Shown piece by piece: positions 45,856 through 55,100 of a DNA stretch of 64,000 bases. The DNA is taken from the NCBI GenBank assembly GCA_964399535.1, contig CAYNRE010000028.1, forward strand, positions 185,409 through 249,408, read 5' to 3'. Below the pieces are notes generated by a model. It was not told the origin of the DNA. It searched no databases and worked only from the letters and a program-made list of their open reading frames with translations. The stretch is from CAYNRE01 sp964399535. Lineage in GTDB: Bacteria; Planctomycetota; Planctomycetia; Pirellulales; CAYNRE01. How positions within the stretch are numbered: position 1 is the first letter of the stretch; each line of letters opens with the position of its first letter. A program made the translations under genes and the position numbers.

Positions 45856-47142
45856 TCACGACCATTTGACGAACTTGGGAGCCGTGCGGGATTGGGAAAC
45901 CATCATCGTGGCGATCTTGCCATCGGTGAAATAGGGATCGCCCGTCAGGTTACGGTGAGGTGCCGTGAGGGTGCAGGCACCCTTCCCTTGGATGTAGCCG
46001 GCCCGTTCCAGCCGTTCGGCCTCGAGCAGGTCTTCCAAGACGTAGTCGCGAGCCTCGTCCACGTCGGAATCGATCCGGTGAGTGGTCAGGTTCCAGGTGC
46101 GCCAGGTGAACCGCACGCCGATATCGCGGCTGACCTGGCCCACCCAAACCGGCTGATCCTCGAACCGAAGCGGTGTGGCCCACAACCGCAGGTGCAGCCG
46201 CTCGTTGATCGAGGCTCGGATGCGCTGCAGGGCAAAATCCTGGCTTCGCCCAAACAGGTAGAGCGCGCTGACCGGCGAGTAGCGATACTCTTGCCCCGTG
46301 ACAAAGGCCCGAAAGGTCTTCCAACAGGTGGCCAGGTCGATCACCTCGGTCTCGTCCCAGCGGGCCCCGAAGGCACTGATAATGGTGGGAAACTCGCCGA
46401 TAACGGCCAGGTTCACCGGGTCGCCCGAGCGGCTGCCCGCGCGGTTCGAGGTGGCCAGCGGCATCTCAGCCAAACGCAGCTGCAAGGTTGGTAAATCGCA
46501 AGCGACCAGTTCGCTGGCTGGGAAACGATTGTCGATATCGTGACGGAGGTAATCGGCCCGCAGCCCTGGAACCGGCACCGTGAACACAAACTCGGGCGCT
46601 TCACCTCCTCCCAGCAGGCGCAGATGCACCACCTTGCTGCCGGAATCGAGCGAGGTGTAAACGAACCCCTGGGCGGTTCCCCCGGGCGGAATCGGACGAA
46701 GGTGAAACGCCTGGGCGCGGAAGAAATCGTCCATCTGTTGATTGGCCAGCCAGGCCGAAAACACCCGGAGCGGCAAGAGCAGAATCAGCGGAAGATACAA
46801 CAGAGCCAGCGCGCCCGAACCGAGGATTTGTCGCCCGTTGGAGAAATGGTTGGCGGCCGCCGCCTCGAGGGGCGAGTAGTAGTTCGGGTCGATCGCCACC
46901 ACATGCAGCCGCAGGGCCTCGGGGCTGTGGTTGATCAGTTTGACCCAGACCGGCTGGATGCTCCGGTTGGCCAACGGGCGGCCAAAGTACCGGCGCGATT
47001 CGGCGCCGTCGAGCACGGCCACCGAGGCCTCGACCTGGCCCTGAGTTTGCGTTTGCCGGCGTGGAGCAAAGTCCCAACCTTCGGCTTGGGGGCTAAAGCG
47101 CACCAGGACGCGGCGGAGCAACGGAATGCGTTCGAGAATCAT
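45856..47142 (-). CDS. LssY_C-domain protein with a membrane segment
   Basis: The 428-residue protein has a beta-rich N-terminal part. A hydrophobic segment (ALALLYLPLILLLPLRVF) lies near residue 125, and a C-terminal LssY-like domain is marked by EYRYSPVSALYLFGRSQD and RLHLRLWATPLRFEDQPV. LssY_C domains are found in envelope proteins, some near PAP2-type phosphatases, and their activity is not established. ATG 47142 (MILERIPLLRRVLV) is used rather than the open frame to 47658. It is divergent from the CBM9-like gene. Confidence 0.75.
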   Translation of the reverse strand: MILERIPLLRRVLVRFSPQAEGWDFAPRRQTQTQGQVEASVAVLDGAESRRYFGRPLANRSIQPVWVKLINHSPEALRLHVVAIDPNYYSPLEAAAANHFSNGRQILGSGALALLYLPLILLLPLRVFSAWLANQQMDDFFRAQAFHLRPIPPGGTAQGFVYTSLDSGSKVVHLRLLGGGEAPEFVFTVPVPGLRADYLRHDIDNRFPASELVACDLPTLQLRLAEMPLATSNRAGSRSGDPVNLAVIGEFPTIISAFGARWDETEVIDLATCWKTFRAFVTGQEYRYSPVSALYLFGRSQDFALQRIRASINERLHLRLWATPLRFEDQPVWVGQVSRDIGVRFTWRTWNLTTHRIDSDVDEARDYVLEDLLEAERLERAGYIQGKGACTLTAPHRNLTGDPYFTDGKIATMMVSQSRTAPKFVKWS

Positions 47143-47453
47143 GGGGCGTCCCGGTTTCACTGGGTTCGCTGCCCTGGCCACGCCGGGCAGAGTAGCGAAG
47201 CATTCTAACCCCGCCGCTGGCCGATTGCCGACCGGCCAGGTCCGACAACTGGCGAGCGACCAATTTAGGCGGTTCGGCCCGTCGTTTCGCCTGGCGGCGT
47301 GGATTACAATTGTGGCCAATTGGGGCAGCGGCCGCGGTGCCCGGGGGGCCGCAAACACCGCGAGCCAGCGCCCCGTCGCCGAATCCCACGCCTTGAATCT
47401 CCCGCTCGCCGCCAGTGAATCCTCTGGGAATTCGGCCGGCGCTTCCCCCAAGC
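47143..47453. other. 311 bp divergent promoter region
   Basis: The shared upstream region of the LssY_C and CBM9-like genes. TACAAT near 47309 is a possible -10 on the plus strand, with no good -35. No other feature was seen. Confidence 0.35.
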
Positions 47454-49166
47454 ATGGAACATCGCATGACCAACTTCCCGCGACTGGCCTGGCACCTGAC
47501 GTTGTATGGGCTGGCAGCCGCTGGCCCGACGGGGCTTGGGTGGGCCGTGGAAGCCGGGGAATCGCCCCCCCGGTCGTGCTCGCGGCAGGTGCGCTTTCAG
47601 CTCTCGTTTGCCCAAAAGGATTTGATTTGGCATGGCGATCCGGCTTCGCCCACGGCAACGGTTTTTATCCGGCCAGGCGCCCGGCCGATCGCGACCGACC
47701 TGCAACTAACGACGCTCACCGAACGCCACGACCGGCCCCATCGGCGCTATGTGACGGAAGCGCGGATCGCTTCGGCCCCACCACCGCGCACGGTCTACGC
47801 GTTCACCAGCCAGCGAGAAAAGGTGGTCGGCGTTGTGGACGCTGAGGGGCGCTTTCTGCCCAACGATTTCTTGGCCAACCACCGCGGGCTGCTTCCCTCG
47901 TGGCCCAACGACGCCACATGCTTGCAGTACGACCCGGAACGAAATGCTCTGTACTACGAGGTTGCGCTGCCGGGCCCGGTCGCGACCGAATCGCTCGACT
48001 TCCTGCCGCTGGAGCTTTACGACGCCCGCGGCCAGGCGGTGGAAAACCCCGGTTCGCTTGTGTTTACGCCGGCCGAACCGGCAACCCAGCGGCCCGCCAC
48101 GCTGGTGCTGACGCTCGAGGGCCAACGGGGGCCATTCGAACTGGCCCGGGCCGAGGTTCCCGAGCGATTTCGCCGCAGCGAGGTGTTGCTCGGCTCGTTC
48201 GACAACGCTAGCGGCACCTATCTAGACGAGGCGGCCTACCGGCCCGGGGCTGCAACCGGTTCGGCGGCCGAGGCGAGCGTGACCGTTGAGTTTCCCGGCG
48301 AGTTGACCGCCGCGTTGGACCAGACCGGTAACACCCTGAGGCTTAGCCCAGCGATCGACCCGCCGAGCGAGGCGCGCCGCTCGGAACCCGCGATTACCAT
48401 CGACGGCAATTTCGACGATTGGCGCAACATCCGCGGCGTCGACGACCCACGGGGCGACTGCGTTCCCTACCTGGAGTATGTGCCTGATGTAGACCTTGTC
48501 GAGTTCAAGGTGGCCCACGACGCCCGGCACCTTTATCTCTATGCCCGCGTGGCCGGGCAGGTCGGCCGGACGCATCCCGAGGGAGGGCGCAGCTACTTCT
48601 ATGCCTATTTGGATGTCGACCAGGACGCGGGCACCGGATTTTTACCCAGCCGCGACGATGACTGCTACTACGGCGTCGACCTGGGGGACGACTGCGAGGT
48701 GCAGTTCGAATTCGTCGACAACGCCTTCCGCAAGACTTTCTACGGCTTCTGCGGACTGGGTGGCAACAACGACGTGCTCCGGCAGCAGGTGACCCTCGGC
48801 CCGAGCCAGTATGGCCGGTTCGACGAGCAGGGCCGAGAGCGCGAGCACTACAAAGCCGAGTACACGTTTCGCGACGGTAAAACCGAGATTACCGAGGATC
48901 TGAAGCTGGGTACCAGCGATACGATTCGCCTGGCTGTCTCGCCCGACGGCAGCGAAGTGGAAGTGGTATCGAGTTTCGACGGCTTCTTGCGCGACCCGAG
49001 CGGACGCCCCACGGTAAGCCCAGGGCAATCCCTCGACCTGGCGGCGGGTATGGAGTGCGACAGCAAAGCCTATCCTGGCAAAACTCGCTGGGCCGCCGAT
49101 AGCACCCCGATCTTGCGAGGCTACCGCCTCACGGTGCCCGCCGGCCGCTCGAATTCGGCACCGTGA
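47454..49166 (+). CDS. Secreted CBM9-like domain protein
   Basis: The 570-residue exported protein has an N-terminal signal region (LAWHLTLYGLAAAGPTGLGW). A ~300-residue beta-rich part follows, then a C-terminal domain with the CBM9/DOMON-like signature AITIDGNFDDWRNIRGVDDP, LVEFKVAHDARHLYLYARV and YAYLDVDQDAGTGF. Such domains bind sugars or act as surface adhesion modules. ATG codons at 47454 and 47466 are both near the signal peptide. It is convergent with the catalase-like gene across a 448-bp non-coding stretch. Confidence 0.75.
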   Translation: MEHRMTNFPRLAWHLTLYGLAAAGPTGLGWAVEAGESPPRSCSRQVRFQLSFAQKDLIWHGDPASPTATVFIRPGARPIATDLQLTTLTERHDRPHRRYVTEARIASAPPPRTVYAFTSQREKVVGVVDAEGRFLPNDFLANHRGLLPSWPNDATCLQYDPERNALYYEVALPGPVATESLDFLPLELYDARGQAVENPGSLVFTPAEPATQRPATLVLTLEGQRGPFELARAEVPERFRRSEVLLGSFDNASGTYLDEAAYRPGAATGSAAEASVTVEFPGELTAALDQTGNTLRLSPAIDPPSEARRSEPAITIDGNFDDWRNIRGVDDPRGDCVPYLEYVPDVDLVEFKVAHDARHLYLYARVAGQVGRTHPEGGRSYFYAYLDVDQDAGTGFLPSRDDDCYYGVDLGDDCEVQFEFVDNAFRKTFYGFCGLGGNNDVLRQQVTLGPSQYGRFDEQGREREHYKAEYTFRDGKTEITEDLKLGTSDTIRLAVSPDGSEVEVVSSFDGFLRDPSGRPTVSPGQSLDLAAGMECDSKAYPGKTRWAADSTPILRGYRLTVPAGRSNSAP

Positions 49167-49614
49167 CGGCATGCGGAACCTCGCCTCGGTGACGAGGTTC
49201 AACAACCGCCAAGCGTGCATCAACGCAGCGCACAATCCTGCGAACCGCGACGCTGGTGCCTCGTTCGCCAGTCGCATTTCGGCCGAGATGAGCCGGACCG
49301 ATTGTTCAGCGGGCCGCACCCAGCGCGCGAGGCGGCCATGGGCGCGGGTTGCTCAGCGGCCAGTTACATGGTTTGGAGACGGACCATCTCTGGGTGGGAG
49401 GACGGAAACAACTCCACCAGTAACTCGTGTTTTGCAATGTACTCGTGCTTTGCAATTGGCGGACGGGGGCGCACGATCGCCTTGGCCGCACGGCGTCTTC
49501 GGTCTGGCGGAGTCGGTCGGTGTTCCCCGGAAGTGTCCGCCGTGGATTTCCGCGACGGGGTACCCCCGGGCCCGAGTGCGGCCGCTCGTCGTCGATCGCC
49601 GATTCCGTTTTCAA
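49167..49614. other. 448 bp between convergent genes
   Basis: No coding sequence is supported. A tandem 18-bp duplication lies at 49423-49458. The GC content falls here and stays variable through the operon to the right, so an island border may lie nearby. No terminator hairpin was recognised. Confidence 0.4.
49423..49458. repeat. Tandem duplication of an 18-bp unit
   Basis: ACTCGTGTTTTGCAATGT (49423-49440) and ACTCGTGCTTTGCAATTG (49441-49458) are adjacent and differ at three positions. It is non-coding and AT-richer than the surroundings. Confidence 0.7.
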
Positions 49615-50721
49615 TTAGACCACTGGCGATTTGCGCACGACCGACTCCGGATTGTTGCGATCGCTGCGCCAGGGCGGATGGTGAAAGTGCAACACAAAAT
49701 CGCCGTTGTACGAAGCCACGGCTTCCTGGAACACGATTTTGCCGATCCGCTGCCAGCTATCGTCAGGAATTCGTCGTCGCTGCACGATCTTGCCCACGGT
49801 CGTGCCCTGATCGCTCACTTCGATGGAGAAGATCAGTTCGCGCCGCGGGGTGGGATCGCCCGGATCGTAGATGTGGTGCAAGACTTCTTCGCGGAAATCG
49901 GACAGGTCTGGAGGCTGCTTCAGGGTTTGGAGAGCCTTCGGATCCGACTTGAACCCGGAGATGAGTTTGAGCCGCATGAACCGCGGCGCCACGGTTGGCG
50001 TGCCAGGCGGTTTGGCGAGTTCGGCGATTGGATAAAGCTGGCGGATGGTAGGCTCGCGATCGACGCCCATGAATGCCAAGCCAGTCAGCAACAGGATGGG
50101 CAATCCCAGGCCGCGGCGCCACGGGGTGGTGTCGGGCGCGTTGCGTAGCTCGGCGTCGTTGATGAATTCAGTCCATTCGCCACCGAGATCTTGCTGGGTA
50201 ATGAAATTGGCCGTGCGCAACGGCGATTGGTGCTCCGGATTGGTGGTTGGATACAGTTTTCCGACCATCGACAGCGAACGAAAGTGGCCGCGTCGCGTTT
50301 CGGTGCAACAGGTCGAGTAGCGCGCAACGATGAGCGCGCTACTGCCTTTCTGAAAATACCCGGTATAGCCGGTCGGATGGTTGTCGATAACCCAACTGCC
50401 GAAAAGGCAGACCCCGTTGGGGTGCAACAGCCGCCGATAGCCGCGGCGGTTTTCGCCCCACCGCATGTCTGCCCTGGAATCGAGCGCGCGAGCGGCGGCC
50501 GCCTTGAAGAGCCAGGGAAGGCCTAAAGGCAAGCACCCGCGGAGCACGCGACCAAGCGTGACTTCGTACTTTGGAAGGGGAGGCTCACCCGCCGCGCGCC
50601 ACACCAGGTAGTAGGCGTTTTCGAACAGCTGCCGGCGCACCTCGGAGTAGCGCGAACCTTCATAACGAAAGTCGGCGGCGACGACTTGCTGCGGACCGAA
50701 GTAGTTCGAGTCAAATCGCAT
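49615..50721 (-). CDS. Catalase-superfamily-like protein (last gene of the four-gene operon)
   Basis: The 368-residue protein has the order of blocks seen in haem catalases. A His-Gly block HPNGVCLFGSW corresponds to the distal His region, then SALIVARYST corresponds to the RFS block. RSLSMVGKLYPTT corresponds to RGFAVKFYT, and PLRTANFITQQDLGG follows. Catalase-related proteins include peroxide-degrading enzymes and allene oxide synthases acting on fatty-acid hydroperoxides. I cannot identify the proximal Tyr, so haem binding is unproven. A possible membrane segment (LGLPILLLTGLAFMG) lies near residue 210. ATG 50721 overlaps the preceding gene by 11 bp. Confidence 0.6.
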   Translation of the reverse strand: MRFDSNYFGPQQVVAADFRYEGSRYSEVRRQLFENAYYLVWRAAGEPPLPKYEVTLGRVLRGCLPLGLPWLFKAAAARALDSRADMRWGENRRGYRRLLHPNGVCLFGSWVIDNHPTGYTGYFQKGSSALIVARYSTCCTETRRGHFRSLSMVGKLYPTTNPEHQSPLRTANFITQQDLGGEWTEFINDAELRNAPDTTPWRRGLGLPILLLTGLAFMGVDREPTIRQLYPIAELAKPPGTPTVAPRFMRLKLISGFKSDPKALQTLKQPPDLSDFREEVLHHIYDPGDPTPRRELIFSIEVSDQGTTVGKIVQRRRIPDDSWQRIGKIVFQEAVASYNGDFVLHFHHPPWRSDRNNPESVVRKSPVV

Positions 50722-52138
50722 CGGGGTGCTTAAGCCGTTGTTGGCGCCGACAATACCAGCGAGCCACGAGCCAGTTCTCCAGCCCGAGGAGCGCTACGAA
50801 TCCGGCGATGATTCCCAGGAGTTTCACGCGGTTTTTGCCTGAGAGCCGCAACGGGTCTGGCGGTGGCTTGTCGTCAAAAGGGGGCAACAGGTAGGGAAAG
50901 GTCGGCAGAAACTGGCCGTTGTTCGAGTCATTAACGCGTCGTCTGGGCCAACCGTCGTTGTTGTGCTGGTAAGCGAGCTCGTAAAGCAGCGTGTCGCCAT
51001 ACTGCGCGAGCATCGATGCGACATCATCGGTGAGCAGCCGGCCGTTGGGAAATCCGACGCGGTGCTTCGTCGAATAGATCATGACATCGGGCACGAAATC
51101 CCATCGCCGAAAGGCAAACGTCTGCGCAAAATTGAGACGCAAGAAAATATCGCGCATCAGGCTTGGGTCCTCGTGCTCCGCGATGATAGCCTTGACGTGA
51201 TCCCTTGGGTGCAACGTATTCAAGAGTTCAAAGCGTGGGTTCTGAGTCCGCAGTGATCGGCCCTGGTGGTCCACCTGCCGCCCGCCCTTGTGCGAAGTGG
51301 CCCAGATCAGAAAATCGGACTGGTCCCGTGGAAACAGCTTCATGGGGATTCGCATGACCATAGCGACGACGTTTGTGCCAAAGAAGGCCGGAAAGATGAA
51401 CGGATCCTCGAACACGCCGGTCTGGACTGCGATTCCACTGTCCCCCTGCCAGGACTTGATCGGTTCGCCCTTCTCATCGAGGAACGCTGGGTACCCATTT
51501 TGAAGTTGAGCTTTATTGTCCAGGCGGAATTCGACGATCACCTCCTCGCCGATCAATTCAGGCTTCTCGATCAAGCCACCATAGCGCAAGAACGCCTCGT
51601 GCGGCGTAGGCCGCTTTGGGCTGTTGCTCGGAGCGTGCGTGTGCCCATAACCGGCCTCGCCCGCTTCAGCGTGGCTGTGTTGCTCAGCGGTGTCTTTCTG
51701 CGCCTGTTCGAAACGGCTGTCCAGGTCGAAATGAATTCGATACGTGTAGGGCGCCAGCTTGAGCGATCCGGTTTGAGTCAGCGCGCGGCGAACGCACAGC
51801 ACGACCACCAGAGCGTCGATTTGAGAGCGTTCCTCGGGCGTCATCTCCTCTCGGGCGGAATCGGCGATGGGGTCGGCCAGCGACAATGCCTGGTTGACCT
51901 TTGTCGGCAGCGACGGTTCCCCGTTGGCGCTCACTGGAAACACGAACAGATCGGTGATTCCTCCCTCGAGCGCCTCGCGGTTGAACGGATCGATCGGGTC
52001 GGCATGGTCGGACGCGAACGAAGGCACGCTGACGGACAGCAGAACCATCCACGCCAGGTGCTTCCAGCAGGCTTGGGAAGTGATGCGCCGAACCGCACGC
52101 TTGTTGCCACTCCGGGGGTCGGCTAATGCTCGGTTCAT
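50711..52138 (-). CDS. DUF4331-like exported, membrane-anchored protein
   Basis: The 475-residue protein has an N-terminal signal segment (LAWMVLLSVSVPSFASDHAD) and the DUF4331-like opening DHADPIDPFNREALEGGITD. Later blocks are FEDPFIFPAFFGTNVVAMVM and WATSHKGGRQVDHQGRSL. A His-rich stretch (HSHAEAGEAGYGHTHAP) might bind metal. One C-terminal helix (LLGIIAGFVALLGLENWLVA) anchors it, leaving the body outside. DUF4331 proteins are of unknown function. Its gene starts 13 bp after the GMC-patatin stop and overlaps the next gene. Confidence 0.75.
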   Translation of the reverse strand: MNRALADPRSGNKRAVRRITSQACWKHLAWMVLLSVSVPSFASDHADPIDPFNREALEGGITDLFVFPVSANGEPSLPTKVNQALSLADPIADSAREEMTPEERSQIDALVVVLCVRRALTQTGSLKLAPYTYRIHFDLDSRFEQAQKDTAEQHSHAEAGEAGYGHTHAPSNSPKRPTPHEAFLRYGGLIEKPELIGEEVIVEFRLDNKAQLQNGYPAFLDEKGEPIKSWQGDSGIAVQTGVFEDPFIFPAFFGTNVVAMVMRIPMKLFPRDQSDFLIWATSHKGGRQVDHQGRSLRTQNPRFELLNTLHPRDHVKAIIAEHEDPSLMRDIFLRLNFAQTFAFRRWDFVPDVMIYSTKHRVGFPNGRLLTDDVASMLAQYGDTLLYELAYQHNNDGWPRRRVNDSNNGQFLPTFPYLLPPFDDKPPPDPLRLSGKNRVKLLGIIAGFVALLGLENWLVARWYCRRQQRLKHPDAI

Positions 52139-52151
52139 TTCCGTTGGTCCC

Positions 52152-55100
52152 TTAAATCGGGATACGCCAGAACCAGTCGGTCTTGAACAATGGCGCCGAC
52201 ATGTGTTCGCCTAGTTTCCGATAACTCTCCCACTGCGGTTCGTCGAAGAATTGATCGACCGTAGCCTCGTGAGGAAACTCAGGGTGCGCATGGTGATACT
52301 GGCGCACATCGGTCGACTCGTCGCCGGTTAGCGACGCCTTGAGGTACAGAAGCGCGCCACGGTCGTCGGGCTTGTCCTCGTACTCGATGTGATAGAGCGC
52401 GGCGTGCCGCGGCGATGGCCCAGTGATTCGTCCGTCCGGGGCGGTCGGCGGCTTCAATTCCTCTTCGGTGCCCAGGGCGTCGCGCTCGGTGCTCGTGAGG
52501 ACACCTGCCAAACTCAGCGCGTCGAGTTCGTCGCGAGAGTAGGGCTTGATCTGGGCGCGAAAATCGATGCGGACTTTGCGCGCCAGGTCGGCCAGCGACT
52601 CGAACTGGTAGCGAGGATCGGCGCTTCCGTCGCAAACGATGATCCGCGGCACCCGCCGACGAATCAGTTCGTAGGCACCCGTATTCTCGAAGAAGCCGCC
52701 GTCGGACAGGTGCCAATAGCGGCACCACGGTCCGGGGAAGCGCGCCAGCCACTCGAACAGAATCAGGCTCTGCGTGGCAAACAGCCGCGGCACCAGATAG
52801 AGCAGCCTCCTGGTGAAACTCAGATCGGGAAACCCGAGCCGGTCCGCGTGCGAGATTCCGCTGTCCCACCAGTGGCCCGTGCGCAGGTTGACAAGCCCCA
52901 TCAGCAGCGCCGTGCTCAGATTGGTGACGCTTCCCCGACCCGGATCGATCGCACCACCCGAAATACTGATCCACTGGCGGAGCGACAGCATCTCTGCCTG
53001 GTCGGCTGGCTCATCGAGCTGATCCACGAGCGGATGGGGGATGCCGCGCGGATGGCCCAACGGCACGAGCCGCGTCGGCACTTTGCGGGCCGGGCTCGGA
53101 GCTGCCGTGATCGAATCCTCCCAGGCGCTGTGCCATTCGGTGCCAATACTCATGGCCAAGCAACTGACCGCCAGGTTCTCTCCCTGGCGGTCGCGTTTGC
53201 GCAACAACGAGCCGAAATCGACGGTTTGATTGACGATGACGTTGATCAGGTGCAACGGACCCGATGTTTCGAACGGCCGGTAGTCGCGAATCGACGCCAC
53301 GTCGTCGCCGGGAATAACCTCGGTAACGCTGATGCCCTCGGGCCGGTGACGCAAAGGGTTCGAGGCCCCCAGATAAGCCCGCGCCAACCGCGCCGCGTAC
53401 ACCTGTGACAGCGACGAGCGGTTGACGAACGAGATGGCTTTCGGCAGCGCCAACGCAAGCGTCAAGGCGACCGCGAACAGGGTAACCCATAGGCCGATCG
53501 CGAGCGTCGTGCCTCCCTGATAAACCGCGTGGGCCGAGAAGGCGTAAAGCAACAGCGGCAGCGTGAACAAGACAACGCCCAAGAGCCCCAACGACATGCC
53601 CCGCAACAGCAGCCGGCGAACGGTCGACGAGGGGCCGGCCTCGGTGCTCGCCAACAACCCCGCCACATAGCGCACCGCCGGCGTAACCGCCAGGATGGCG
53701 GCGCCCAGACCCGCGAACACCTCCGCGTAAGATCGATTCCCACGCACTTTCCATTCCTGCAAACCAAAGGCCAGCGTATCGATGGCCGCGAACACGGTCG
53801 CCGCGACGACGAGCGCCAGCGACAGGCCGAGATCGTAGGTCAGATAATTTCGCGTCCGGAGTCGTTGGGTTTCGACGCCGCCGGTACCCAGGGCCTCCTC
53901 TCGGTTATGGCCGCGATGCCAGGCAAGCTCGACGTGGACGAACGAGCTGAGCAAGGCTAGCGCCAGAAACAGCGGCTCCACCGCCAACCCGTCGCACACG
54001 GTCAGCCAGAGCAACACGGCGACGACAAAAAACATGATGACGACGGAAATACCCTTGTAGGTCTCGTGCTGATCCTCAGAAACGATCCAATAAGCCACGA
54101 TGCGCGGCACGACCAGGAACAAGATCAGCAACTCGACCAGGGCAAACCAAGGACTGAAGAACGCTCCGAGCCAGGACTCCACCAAATGACCGATCGGCAG
54201 GTCGTTGGTGCTGATGGTTAGTCCCCAAAGCGCGTAGATCTTCTCCAGCACTCCGAAGCGAACGGCCAGAGAGACTCCGAACAGCGAGAAAATCGCCAAA
54301 CCGACCACAACGTGGATGCTAAGTAAATTGCGCACGAAAACCGCGGCGTTGGTCTGCCCGTCGCCTTGCCCTTGCGGCGCAATGTAGTTGCCGTGGCGGC
54401 GCAGCCAGTCGATGGTCCACGAGTCGGAGTCGGCGAATTCTTGCTCGACGCGGCTGGCCACCGGCATGCCCAGGGCCCCGGCCGGACCAGGCGGTGGTGT
54501 GCGGAGGCGATCGTAAGCGCGACCCAGGCACGCGCCGAGGTAGCCTCCGCCCGAGACGGTCGAGAGAAAGTCGACCTTGCGGATGAGTTTGTTGCGGGCG
54601 AGGTTCTGCAGGATGCCGAGCGAAAGCGTGGCGCTACGGATACCGCCGCCCGACAGGGCCAGACCGGTGACGCTATCGTGCCAGCCGCCGCCCGGTCCGC
54701 CAGTGAGGGAGCCGATTCGATCCCCCAGGCGAGCCTCCGCATCGTCCGGCAAGGCCCCGCGTCGCTGCATGATCGCCTGGGCCTCGCGATCGCGCAACTC
54801 CTCGGGATAGGTCGTTGAGTCTGATTGCTTGCAGGCGGCATCCTCCAGAATTACTTGGGCCGCCTTCTCGCTGGCCATATAGATATTGGTAACGATGAAG
54901 TAACCCGGGATCTTCGGAAAGATCGACGCATCGACAACGCGCAATCCCTCGACCCCGCGCACGCGAAACCGGCTGTCGAGCACGGCGTTCGCATCGCCGG
55001 GAGGACCCATGCGGCAGGTGCCGCAGGCATGATGCCCCCAGGCCTGGCTGCGAATCCAGGTCTTCATCCTCTCGGAACTGCCTATTGGTACCAGGCTTTC

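Noticed and set aside
52389..53408. Plus-strand frame of 339 residues inside the GMC-patatin gene
   Set aside because: Antisense shadow of a high-GC coding region, without start signals or motifs.
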